Positions 35,353 to 46,500 of a stretch of 64,000 nucleotides of DNA are shown here, piece after piece; position 1 is the stretch's first letter; each line of letters begins with the position of its first letter. Location: NCBI GenBank assembly GCA_039657365.1, contig CM077591.1, positions 44,891,501 through 44,955,500 on the forward strand. Direction: 5' to 3'. The DNA is from Stephania yunnanensis (Eukaryota; Streptophyta; Magnoliopsida; Ranunculales; Menispermaceae). The notes beneath the pieces are model-generated. The model had not been told where the DNA came from. It saw only the letters and a program-made list of their open reading frames with translations, and ran no database searches. The position numbers and the translations under genes were made by a program.

Positions 35353-37240
35353 TTGAAACCACACCCAAGTGGGGGTGAATTCGGCATATCGAGAAGTTAT
35401 TGCCTTTTTCAAAATAATTTAACATTAAAGATGCTATATGCTAACTCAAATGCAAGTATGAATACAATGCAAGATGAAGGAGATAGAAAAGATGGAAATA
35501 GACACTCGATTTATAGTGGTTCGATCCAATGATCTACATCCACTACCTAACCTCCCCGATTAGGATTTTCAAACCCCCACTTGTATTGCCAATAAGTGTT
35601 ACAACCTAAGCATACAAGCCTAGAATGCCTAATCACCAATTAGGACTTTCTACCTAGCCGCAACTAAAGTTTATGCCTAGCCACGACTAGGTCTTCTCTT
35701 TGACTTAGGTCCCACTAAGTCTTACAATCACTCACTTATAAAGAATAGATGAATATAATAAAATTCACTTTACAAAGTAAAGTGACAACAAATTCAAATA
35801 CAAGCAAGCTTCCTAGAGCCTAACCACTCTAATGCATGCAAGTATGAGAAAAAATGAGAAATGCAAGTATATCACTAATTTTGTGTAAATATCAAATATG
35901 AAAATGTTTCAAACAAATCTATTAAAACAAATCCGGTTTCAAATCCAAAGAATAAGAAGTTAGATAAAAATCTAGTTTAAGTGCAAACTTTTGTCCAAAC
36001 CAGTCTTAAGGTTTAGTAAACCACGTTTAAGAGTAAAACCAAAGACAAATGTGTTCATGAACACAACAAATGATTTTCACAAGTCAAGCACGTAAAAATA
36101 TGAAATTTAAGCACAAGCAAAGCTCAAAAATAGAACTTTCTTACAACCCTGATAGAGTAATTTGAAAATCAGTTATGGAGTGGATTTTGTAAGCTTTAGA
36201 ACGCCTCGATAACGCTGGTTTCGATAGTGATTCAGTTGTCTCGAAAGATTATAAGTGATAGCACACCAAAATCCAAGCTTCTTCTTTGAAAACTATGAGC
36301 ACCATTTTGTTTTCTTGCTTGATAAGACAATAAAATGTTCGAGGGAGTTTTAGAATATTCTACATTCCTTTTGAACAATTTTCGACCGTTCTAAAGATCC
36401 AAGGACTCATATTTGATCATCTAATCAAATTAAAGTATGATTTTCAGCTTTATAGAAAAAGCTGTCAGAAAAGCAATTAGCGCGCTAATATTGGGACCTA
36501 GCACGGTAATCCTCTAAGCTAGCGCCCTATTACCGAACATTAGCTTGCTAAATCTGCAATTAGCACACTAATATAACTATTAGCGCGCTAATGTCAGGGG
36601 CCTCAAAATAAATATTTATTGCCCTAGAGTTAGCGACCCCTTATTGCATCCGGGACCCTACCAAACCTCTTATAACATGTTATACATATTTGTTAAGGGT
36701 CATAGAACCTGTTTAGGTGGTCTATATGTTTTCACAAATCTCGAAAATGGAAATCCCTGTTTCATGATTTACTTAGGGGATTTTCTACAAATAAACAGCT
36801 TTTCTTCTCAAAAACCTTTCAAAACAAGTTTTTCAATTTCGAAAACTTCTACAATGGTTTTTAAAGTATGATGTGAATATAAAAACATGGTTTCACGTAG
36901 TTTGAGCTTATAAGGCCAATTTAAGTGGTGAGTTTCATTTAAAACTCCAAATGATTACTTGAAATTTGAAAAACATGATATGCATAAAACAATGCATTAG
37001 GCTTGCATAAATGAACCTGTGTACCTTACATCAATGTTACAACGTGCAATATAATATTTTATCTTCATTTCCTCATGTGGACAAAATCTTGTACTTGTAT
37101 GGCTTGAACACTTGAGATGTGATATTCTACAAACTTTGACTAACCGAAACACACTTGATAAAATTATTAGTATACTTTCACTTTGTTTGTTTCCATCAAA
37201 ATCCAGGGTGGAGTAAAAGTGACTAACCACTTAGTCCAAT
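35353..37240 (-). repeat. Copia 5' LTR
   Basis: TTGAAACCACACC...GTCCAAT on the plus strand. It is the partner of 28238-30096 and is bounded on the right by the ACCCC target duplication. Confidence 0.9.
36476..36592. repeat. TTAGCGCGCTAA cluster in copia 5' LTR
   Basis: Six positions matching those of the 3' LTR cluster: TTAGCGCGCTAA, CTAGCACGGTAA, CTAGCGCCCTAT, TTAGCTTGCTAA, TTAGCACACTAA and TTAGCGCGCTAA. Different copies have decayed in the two LTRs. Confidence 0.9.
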
Positions 37241-37496
37241 ACCCCTATGTAAGCCTTTAACGATACTATAGAGGTTTCAAACCCCTACAAAATCGTTAGA
37301 ATTAATAGGGGTTTGAAACCCCTATGTAAGCCTTTAACGACATTATAGAGGTTTCAAACTCCTATGAAATCCGTAGAATTGATAGGGGTTAGAAACCCGT
37401 ATGTAAGCCTCTGAAAATATTATAGAGGTTTTAAACCCTTATGAAATAACCAGAAAAAGATACCCTACGTAAGCTTTGAAGATATGATAATGCCTT
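37241..37496. repeat. 77-bp palindrome-bearing repeat, right part (3-4 units)
   Basis: Units begin at 37246, 37323 and 37400 (exactly 77 bp apart) and a shortened one at 37466. Each has TATGTAAGCC, then AGAGGTTTCAAACCCCT and ATAGGGGTTTGAAACCCC dyads. The layout is typical of CACTA subterminal repeats, the binding sites for the element's own protein. It continues after the LINE at 38270. Confidence 0.85.
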
Positions 37497-37514
37497 AAAA
37501 GATAACTCAAAAAC

Positions 37515-38251
37515 AACAACAACATAGCCTCAGTCCCAAATTAACTGGGGTCGGCTACACGGATCAAACTTTTCCATTGTACTCGATTAAGTGCAATTGA
37601 TGGTGAGCTTTTCAAACCATTCTAATCCTTCATAATTAATGCATCCCATGTTAGCTTTCGTCTGCCCTTACCTCGTCAAATTTCTACAATTTCTATTGAG
37701 TCAAGTTTTCTAGTTGGGGCATTTGTAGGCTGTCTTTGCAAGTGACCGAACCACCGCAATCGCCTTCCCTAATCTTTGTATCAATTGGTGCTACTCCTTC
37801 TCGTGTTTGAATTTCTATATTTCTTATTCTATCTTTATGAGTTGTACCACACATCCACCTAAGCATCTTCATTTCTGCTATGTTCATTTTATGTAATTGT
37901 TGTTGCTTTACCGCCCAACATTCACTTCTATAGAGCATAGCTGGCCTAATTGCGGTCCCATAAAATTTTTCTTTTAACTTAGTATTAACATTTCGATCAC
38001 AAATCACCCCTATTGCACTCCGCCATTTCTTCCATCCAGCTTGAATTCTATGTGTGACATCATTCTCAATGTTACCATCAGTTTTGTATGATTGATCTTA
38101 GGTATCTAAAGTGGTTTACCTTAGGAACTTCTACTTCCCCTAATTTAGCCTCTCCGTCTTCTCGATGTCTAGTGTTTCCAAACTCACAGTGCATGTATCG
38201 ATTTTCGTCCTACTCAACTTAAAGCCTTTAGAATCTAATATATTCCTCAAG
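37515..38251 (-). mobile_element. 5'-truncated LINE with RT C-terminal fragment
   Basis: An 18-bp target duplication with one mismatch, AAAAGATAACTCAAAAAC (37497-37514) and AAAAGATAATTCAAAAAC (38252-38269), brackets a 737-bp insert. The minus strand encodes the end of a non-LTR reverse transcriptase (38007-37693: KLKEKFYGTAIRPAMLYRSE, CWAVKQQQLHK, MKMLRWMCGTTHKDRIRN), broken by frame changes. The element's 3' tail at the left end is a (TTG)n-type repeat (minus strand) next to a TAGCCTCAGTCCCAA...GGGGTCGGCTAC block common in plant LINE tails. Confidence 0.85.
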
Positions 38252-38269
38252 AAAAGATAATTCAAAAAC

Positions 38270-38331
38270 CTCTATGAAAATTCTTTCATAGAGGTTCAAA
38301 TCCTCTATCAAAAGTCGAATTTGTTCTAGTG
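38270..38331 (+). repeat. CACTA right end: last subterminal repeat and terminal inverted repeat
   Basis: CCTCTATGAAAATTCTTTCA and TAGAGGTTCAAATCCTCT continue the dyad pattern of the 77-bp units. The sequence then ends TTTGTTCTAGTG (38320-38331). Read inward on the minus strand this is CACTAGAACAAATTC, the hallmark CACTA end. The likely 3-bp target site is TCA at 38332-38334. The matching left end was not found. Confidence 0.6.
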
Positions 38332-38334
38332 TCA

Positions 38335-39007
38335 ATGAAACCAAATATTTATTGCAAACGTGGAGTCTTCAACATTTCTCCAAACAAAAACTCATTAATA
38401 CTCGAACTCAATGCTTAATTACTCTAATGGAGGATAATTACCTTCCATGTGGTTGGGCCTCTCTTGTTTACAGTGTTCTAATACATATTTATACTCCTTA
38501 ATAACAATTATAAACCTTAAATTATAATTTAACCCAAATTAGAGCTTCATTTTCTAATTTATGCAAAGTTGGCGCTATCACTAATGCCCTAGTGTCGTGT
38601 ATGTTACGTCACGACACCGCCACTACATCACAGCTTCATTATGTAATTTTTAGTTTTTGGAGTCTCGACATCGTCCCTTTCGTGTCCCGCATGTCCCTTG
38701 TTAGCCACAACGTCGCTACTATGCCGGACCTCCAGAATGGATTTTCTTCATTTCTTATTCTCTCCCACATTGTGTCTTTCATCCCCACACTTTGCCTTGT
38801 CTTCCCACTACTTCAATACGTTCTCCCACGACGCCAACTCTAATTTTGTGAGTTTTTGCTCCGTTTCTTATTGTTTTTCTTTAATTTTTTCCAATACAAC
38901 TTAAATCCTTGAAAATGCAATAATAGCATGAATTAGCACACACTTGAGAATATTAATATTAAATACACTACTAAACTAACCCTATATATGTAAATAATCA
39001 CTTATCA
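38335..39007 (-). mobile_element. Gypsy-A 3' LTR, inner part (inferred)
   Basis: The plus-strand end CACTTATCA at 39007 reads TGATAAGTGATTATTTAC on minus, a plausible LTR start (TG). It is directly preceded on minus by a purine-rich tract. The Athila element LTR starts similarly (TGATAGGTCATTATTTATGC). No gene; the small frames at 38592-38904 lie within this LTR. Its other end is inferred to be 13294-13880, beyond the CACTA insertion. Confidence 0.5.
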
Positions 39008-39983
39008 AATACCTTCAAACTTAAAGTTTTGCGTTTCCTGGGCAAAGGTGTATTCTACCGAGTATCCTAATAACTAATTCTCATTTGATTCACTTTGTTC
39101 ATGGATTATCATTTAATTTACTAAGTTTCAAGTTAATAATCCTCTCAAGAGTTTTTTTTTCTTTTTTTTTTTCTTTTTTTGCAAAAACTTATATTTCTCA
39201 GACATGTAGCTTTAACAACAAATATAACTTAATTTTCAAAAAACTAAAGTAGATCTCAAACAAAAACCATCACCACATACAAGTTTTTATAGTTTAAACA
39301 CTCGAGTAGCAAGTATACAATCTCATGATTTCTCATTAAGCTCAGGAATTCACAAATGAGCATAGATCAAACTCATCTTTAGTAGACTTTAGCACTTCAA
39401 GAGTCTGTATGACTTTCACATAGTTGGAATGGAAACTTAACTAGCTACTCGCACTTGAGCTAAATCTTTATTTGAGGAGTTTAGTTTGCTTTCACTTTCT
39501 TTTCTCTATTTTTCCTTTTTCTTTTCATTTTTATGTTTTACAGCCTTGGTCCTTTTCCTATGAACTTTATTCTTCCTCACTTTTTTCAACCATCAAATTC
39601 TCTGCTCCATTTCCTATATAACTTACGGGATTCTCTCGTTTTTTCTCTTTACTTCTAAAACTCTTGTTAGAACTTCTCACTTTTACTAAATCAAGTAAGT
39701 TAACTCCAACTTTTACCATACAATCCCTATTTCTTTTCCTCTTTGCACAAAGTCTTTGTTTGTCTTTTATTATCAAATAAGATTCACGCTTATTGTAGAA
39801 TCCTTAGAGATCTAACGTTTTTTATAAGAAATGTTCTAATTTCTTACTTTTGCTTCATGTTCAAGGTATTTCCTTACTCTAGGTTTCTAATCATGAAATC
39901 ACACTATTATTTCCTACATTTCATTATTTCTTTTCTTTCAAAAATTTGAGTTTCATCTCAACTAGATATTTGTAATCTACTCA
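39008..39983 (-). other. Gypsy-A 3' non-coding region with polypurine tract; interrupted by Athila
   Basis: On minus, AAGTTTGAAGGTAT just upstream of the LTR start is a candidate polypurine tract. The remainder is T/C-rich (poly-T runs near 39150 and 39480-39540) with no gene. The Athila element enters at 39984-39988. Confidence 0.5.
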
Positions 39984-39988
39984 TCCAC

Positions 39989-41594
39989 TGATAGGTCATT
40001 ATTTATGCATATTATATATAGTTTATTTATGTATTTTTATTGTTAAATCACTGAAATATATGTCTAATTATCCTTATTTATTATTTTCAAGTTTTTTGGA
40101 GTGCGCGATTGAGTTCGTGGTGAAAAACAGCGCGAAATGGACTACTCATACATAGTGATCAGACACCGAAGGATACGCCTTGAGATATGCGTGTTTTGGG
40201 CGATTTTCTACCATTGCAGTCCACGTGTCACCCCGTCATTCGATGGATTTCTGTTGCAGTCCACGTGTCGTGCCCAGATTCGTCCACGCGTCTCAACAAA
40301 GCTGTCGCACCTGCCACTCCACGCCACGTGACAGTCGTCCATTCGTCTGCTCGATTCAGCAACTGATGCATGCTCGTGCAAAGCTGCAAAAGGTGGCTGT
40401 TCCACCTAATCAAATGCTGACAAGTGGCGGCCTTCTTTATCACAGCAGCTTCATCACAACAGCCCTCATCCAATCGCTGCTCGCCAAGTCACACATGCCA
40501 GCAAGCTCAACCAATCACACTATGACACGTGGCCGTATTGTTGCTACAACAACGTCATCACAGCTGTCCTCCTTCTAACACTGCGCCACGTCACCCGGAC
40601 CACCTCCTTCGCCCAATAACACTCTGACACATGGCAGAGACCAGGAAAGCAGTTTTATTTAGGGGTTTTTGGGGGGATTGACAGACCGTTTTCGGTTTTT
40701 ACTTTTTGGCGGGGTGATGTATTTTTTCTTCTTTTTTCTCTTCTACAAACCATTATTTTACACTTTATTTTTGGATTTTTATGGAGTTCTTGACGATGAT
40801 GGCCGGCTAAACTCATCAATCTGAACCAGAGGTGGATCAAATCACCCATTTTGGCATAAAGACATATGTGAGATCTATTTATTTATTTATTTATTTTTTC
40901 TTTCATAATATTTTATTCCCTTTGATATTGATTGAAATATTGAGATTAAACACTTGTTTAAATCTTGATTTACATGCTAGTTGGTTGTATGCACCCGTAC
41001 TTGTGCAATAAGACCACATTAGTGGCATCCGATCATACCAATTGATTAGACCCTTTTGGGACCGGTTGAATATCATAGGGATCTAGGCTAAACTGGACAC
41101 AGTAGTGATCCAGTTGTCAAGGTGTAGTGCCTTTATAAAGCACGTTGCGGTCAACACATTTAACCCAGTTCACTTGAATATATGGTTGTGTGTTTGACTA
41201 GGGAAATGGTCATTGTCGTACCTTGACCGTCGCGATAGGGAAGTGCGAGGACCCGCGTACGTTACCAGGTCTGTAGCTACACTAATTTATTTTGGATTGC
41301 ATGTTTTGATTAGATTGAGGACCTTATGTAAAATTTTGCCAAATTGAGGAGATTTGTGATACCGATGGTTTGGAATGTTTCCCACTTGATTGATATATTT
41401 ACTTGCTATTTTTAGTCTAGTTTTAGTTAATTTTGATATTATTCTTGTGAACACCCCGAGTTATTTTTAATTTCGTAGCATAGATAAGAAACTTGGTCTT
41501 CGTGGTTCGACCCCGTGCTTGCCACTACCGCAGTTCTTGTGGTCATTGGTAATCTCATCGGGATTATATATTTTGACGCATTCGACACGTGTCA
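39989..41594 (+). repeat. Athila 5' LTR
   Basis: Partner of 49074-50664. The last about 730 bp are almost identical between the two LTRs, while the 40190-40450 part differs at roughly one base in eight. The 3' copy also lacks about 20 bp near 40505. Frames of up to 132 codons here are LTR artefacts. Confidence 0.95.
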
Positions 41595-41600
41595 AATTTT

Positions 41601-41619
41601 TGCGCCGTTGCCGGGGACC
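41601..41619 (+). promoter_or_regulatory. Athila primer-binding site (tRNA-Asp type)
   Basis: TGCGCCGTTGCCGGGGACC, six bases after the LTR, matches the complement of the 3' end of plant tRNA-Asp (TGGCGCCGTTGCCGGGGA) with a change at its start. Confidence 0.85.
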
Positions 41620-41657
41620 AAGTTATTCTTTCTTTTACTTAGTTTGTGTTCACCTTT

Positions 41658-43585
41658 ATGTCCCACAGTCTTCGTCGATCGCTGTCCGCCGGATCTTTAC
41701 TCCTTTTTGATCCGGAGATCGAAAAGACTTGCCGTCGGAACTCAAAAGTAACTTGATAGAGGAAGCAATCCTCCAGAGTTCAACTGAACGACGAGCAACC
41801 CCTTTTGATGGCTGACCACATTGGGAACCCACATGCACCACATGAGATACGGGAGGAACCCCTAGTTATTCCTCCCTGATAGTTTTGTCGCACCAGCTAG
41901 ACCACATGAACCAGTGGAACAGCAGAGGCCTGTAGTACACCAGCATCAAGCATTCAATCGACGAGTAGTAGATCCCCTTCCACATGGCCACAAGCTAACC
42001 CTTGGGCACAACTTCGGGCCGACCGTCGCATTACCATCGGGATGGAGGATGATGGGATACAGGATCTCCTGGCTCATCAGCCACACCGCATCGTATTCCC
42101 AGCCCACGGGGGCAATTTTGAGCTCAGATCAGGTTTCATTAATCTGTTCCCCGTTTTCCATGGATTGGATCATGAGGATCCAATCACCTTCATCAAGGAC
42201 TTCCATTCTAAGTGTAGTACCATGATTCCCCCTCGAGTCGATGAAGACCAAGTCAAACTCTCAGCTTTCCCTTTCTTCCTTAAGGATAAAGCTTAAGGTC
42301 GGCTCTTCTATCTTCCTCCTGGTTCCATCACAAATTGGAACGACACGATTTCTTCATTCCTCAAAGAGTTCTTCCCTGAATCTAAAGCTTCCCAACTTAC
42401 CAGAGAGATATGCAGTATCAAAATGAAACAAGGCGAATCTTTTGGCGATTATTGGTGTCGTTATAAGCGCTTACTTGCACAATGCCCCCAACATGGCCAA
42501 AGCAACCTCTCCATTGTTTGTTTCTTCTATGTGGGACTTACACCCCTTGAGAAACGGATGATTGACAATGCTCGTGGAGGCGACTACAGATGTAAGACCA
42601 CTGATGAGTGTTTGAACTGTATGACTCTATCGCAAGTCAATCACGTCATTACATTGATGACGATGAAGAGGGACCTTCACGAAGTCTTTATGATGGAGTA
42701 GGGTCAAGTTCTGCCAACAACAAACTTGATAAACTCACCGATCTCATGGAGCGATTCCTCACCTCAGGAAAAGCTCAAGTTAAAGCTCGCGGCTTCTGCA
42801 CAGCCAAAGACCATTCCACTGACTCTTGTCCTACCTTATTTGAGAATGAGCAGGCGAACGCTTTAGGTGGCGGATTCCAAGGAACACCAAGGAATCAATG
42901 CGGCAACAACTTCAGTAACACTTATAATCATGCCGTAAAAATACCCTATCATAGTTATGGTCCCCAATACCAGAACTTCCTCCAGTATGTTCCAAAGGGA
43001 CAACCTCTTCCTCAACAGTCCCAACTCGCTCAGAATTTGGGATCTTTAGAAGAAATGATAAGGACACTCATTGCTAATCAAAAAAATTCTCTAAAGACTT
43101 GGCCCAACTCAAAAAAAAAAATCGCGAGCCATGCTTCTGGCATTAAAAGTCTCGAGGTTCAATTAGGGCAACTGGCCCTTCATGTTGGGCGCACGGATGA
43201 GAAAGGCAAGTTGCCATCTCAACCGCATCCGAATCCTAATGTGAATGTTAATGCCGTCACATGTCGTAGCGGCAGAGAGCTAGAAGAGGCCCTTAACGAA
43301 CCCAAACCTAAAGAGGCCACCTCTAAATCCAAGGAAGTCAAGCAGGAGCGCGAAGTTCAATCGTTTCGTACTGAAACGGTAAACTTGGATAAGGCAGCAC
43401 AACCTTCTCTTAAAATTCTACCCCCGTTCCCTCAACACCTCATTAAGAATAAAAAGGCGGGAGAAGAGAAGGAAATTCTGGAAATCTTGAGGAAAGTGAC
43501 GATAAACATCCCACTTCTTCATGCCTTAGCACACATGCCCTGCTATGCTAAGTTGCTCAAACACCTATGCACCAACAAAGTTTGA
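41658..43585 (+). pseudogene. Athila gag (decayed)
   Basis: An ATG at 41658 begins LLFDPEIEK, the usual Athila gag start. Stops follow near 41752. From 42042 the gag core is clear: FPAHGGNFELRSGFINL, FPVFHGLDHEDPITFIKDFH. A TAA at 42294 interrupts KDKA-GRLFYLPPGSITNWND; the same frame resumes with FPESKASQLTREICSI, GESFGDYWCRYKRLLAQCP and GLTPLEKRMIDNARGGD. A one-base loss near 42608 shifts the frame to FELYDSIASQSRHYIDDDEE. A partial zinc knuckle (GFCTAKDHSTDSCP) follows at 42791-42835. The frame ends in TGA at 43583-43585 and continues as pol. Confidence 0.85.
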
Positions 43586-46500
43586 CTCAAAGGCAACGAG
43601 AAAATCACTGTAAGTGAGAATGTCTCAGCTATCCTACGCAAAAAGTTGCCTACCAAGTGTGAGAACCCGGGCATGTTCATTGTCCCTTGCATAATTGGTG
43701 AAGTTGAGATCCAGAAAGCTATGTGTGAACTCGGAGCCTCTATCAATGTCATGCCACTATCCATATATGAGACATTGAAAGCTGGCCTTGTAAAGGATAC
43801 TAGAATTATCATACATTTGGCAGGCCGGACCGTCGTTCGTCCTGTGGGTGTCTCGGAAGACATCCTGGTGAAGGTTAGCGAGCTCATATTTCCTGCTGAC
43901 TTCTATATCATCGATATGAAGACTCAGCCATGCCCCCGTATCTCTTCAGTCTTGCTCGGTAGGCCTTTTCTAAAGACCGCCAAGACCAAGATTGATGTTC
44001 ACAGTGGTTCTCTAACCATGGAGTTTGATGGTGAACTCATTAAGTTCAACATCTATAATGCGATGCGCCATCCCTGCGATGCCTCTTTTATGGTGCTTGC
44101 CTTGGACAGTGTGGACTCACTTGTCCATAACACCTTTCTCATGAAAGGTGATGATATGAAAGTGGTGTTAGAGAATCATCTCGACACCGATTATTTGCGA
44201 CAGCAATGCTTCGCCCCTGATACCGAGATCGAGGAGTTGATCTCTGAGTTGGACTCTACTCTACTTTATTTTCCCACCCTTGCATATCTTGACTTACCAG
44301 TTTTGAACTCTACACTTCTCCCCTCTATGGAGCGAGCCCCTACACTGGAGCTCAAACCACTGCCCAGCCACCTCAAATATGTGTTTTCATGTGAGAATGA
44401 TACTTTACCAGTGATCATCTCCACTAAACTCACATTACCTATGGAAGAAAAGTTGATTCATGTACTCCAGGAGTTCAAAGAAGCCCTAGGGTGGACGATC
44501 GCTGACATCAAAGGTATTAGCCCTTCCACATGCATGCATCGGGTACATATAGAAGAAGGGTCAAAACCTTCACGAGAAGCACAACGGAGACTGAACCCAC
44601 CGATTATGGATGTGGTTAAAAAGGAGCTTCTGAAGCTCCTTGATGCTGGGATGATCTACCCGATCTCTGACAGTAAGTGGGCCAGTCCCATTCAGGTGGT
44701 TCCCAAGATAACGGGGATCACGGTGGTCACAAACTCACGAGGTAAGTTAGTCCCAACTCACGTCCAAAATGGATGGCGGGTATGTATCGATTACGGGAAG
44801 CTTAATGCTTCTACTAGGAAAGACCATTTCCCATTGCCTTTCATTAATCAGATGTTAGAGCGTTTAGCAGGTAGGTCTCACTACTGCTGCTTGGATGGCT
44901 ATTCTGGTTTTCACCAGATTCTAGTAGCACCTGAGGATCAAAAGAATACCACCTTCACTTGCCCTTTCGGTAATTTCGATTACCGGCACATGCCTTTTGG
45001 GTTGTGCAATGCACCTGCTACTTTTCAGAGGTGTATGATGAGCATATTCTCTGACTTCGTTGAGCACTTCATCGAAGTATTCATGGATGATTTTACTATT
45101 TACGGCGATTCATTCGATCTTTGCCTTAGTCACCTGACTAAGGTACTTCACCGATGTATCCAGAAGAACTTGATCCTCAATTACGAGAAATGTCGCTTCA
45201 TGGTGGATCAAGGTCTTATCTTGGGTCACATCGTGTCTGCTAGGGGTGTGGAGGTAGACCCGACAAAGATTGAAGTAATTCAAAAATTGCCTTACCCCAC
45301 GACTGTGCGAGAAATCCGATCATTCCTTGGCAATGCCGGTTTCTATCGGCTATTTGTTAAGGATTTCTCCAAAATTTCTCAACCCCTATGTCGCCTTCTT
45401 CAAAAGGACGTCCCTTTCCATCTTGATAAGGCATGTCAGAGTGGATTCGATACGCTCAAAAACTATCTCATATCTACTCTAGTGATTCGAGCTCCTAAAT
45501 GGGAGCTACCTTTTGAGATCATGTGCGACACTAGCAACCACGTTGTAGGTGTTGTGCTTGGGCAATGAGTTGTGCGGGCTTCTCATGTCATATACTATGC
45601 CTCCCGAACTCTTGATCCTGCCCAACTTAATTACACCATTATAGAGAAGGAGCTTCTAGTTGTCGTCTTCGCTTTGGAGAAATTTCAGCCTTATCTCTTG
45701 GGAACTAAGGTGGTCGTCTACTCTGACCATGCTGCCTTAAAGTATCATATGGCAAAAAAGGAAGCTAAACCTCATCTCATTCGATGGATACTATTGTTAC
45801 AAGAGTTCGACATCGAGATTAAAGATAAAAGTGGTGTAGAAAATCTTGTTGCTCACCATCTCAGTCGTATCGAGATGGTAAAGCACCTATTCCGCTTCGA
45901 GATGATTTTTCGGATGAACATCTCTTAGCAATTTCTAAGGAACTCCCTTGGTTTGCGGATCTGCTAAACTACCTCGTTACACGAGAGTTTTCACCTCACT
46001 TTACGAGAGCCCAGAAGGATTAGATCCGGAGCGATTCCAAACACTATGTATGGGATGACCTACACTTGTGGAATTTTTGCTTAGACCAGGTCATTCGTCG
46101 ATGTGTCTCCCAGAGTGAAACACAATCTATATTGGCATTCTGTCATTCATATGCCTGCAGTGGTCATTTCGGTCCACATAGGACGACTATGAAGGTTTTG
46201 GAGAGTGGGTTTTATTGGCCCACCATTTTTCGTTATTCATATCTATACGCTAAAACATGTGCCAGATGTCAGTCGACCGGTACCTTAAGTCACAGGGATC
46301 GAATGCCATTGTCCTCGATCCTATTTTGTGAGATTTTTGATGTTTGGGGGATCGACTTCTTGGGGCCATTTCCACCATCACATGGTTTTCTTTATATCTT
46401 ACTCGCGGTGGATTACGTGTCCGAATGGGTGGAAGTTAAAGCCACTCGCATCAATGATTCGTCGGTTGTAGAAGATTTCCTTAAATCACAAATTTTTTTG

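Larger units (their letters stand above)
28238..37240 (-). mobile_element. Ty1/copia retrotransposon, 9.0 kb, full-length but decayed
   Basis: Two long LTRs (28238-30096 and 35353-37240) flank gag and pol on the minus strand. A 5-bp target duplication ACCCC (28233-28237 and 37241-37245) lies directly outside, within a 77-bp repeat array. The primer-binding site is TGGTATCAAAG, complementary to initiator tRNA-Met with one change, at 35351-35341. The polypurine tract (read on minus: AAAAAGGGGGAG) is next to the left LTR. Gene order gag, protease, integrase, RT, RNase H is the copia order. Long LTRs and the gag motif LGAQRCALNKRGIGY resemble the SIRE/Maximus group, but the lineage is not proven. 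Many stops and frameshifts make it non-autonomous now. Confidence 0.9.

Noticed and set aside
40180..40578. 132-codon frame, with a similar 136-codon frame at 49285-49695
   Set aside because: Lies in both Athila LTRs at the same place; diverges without coding constraint and has no domain.
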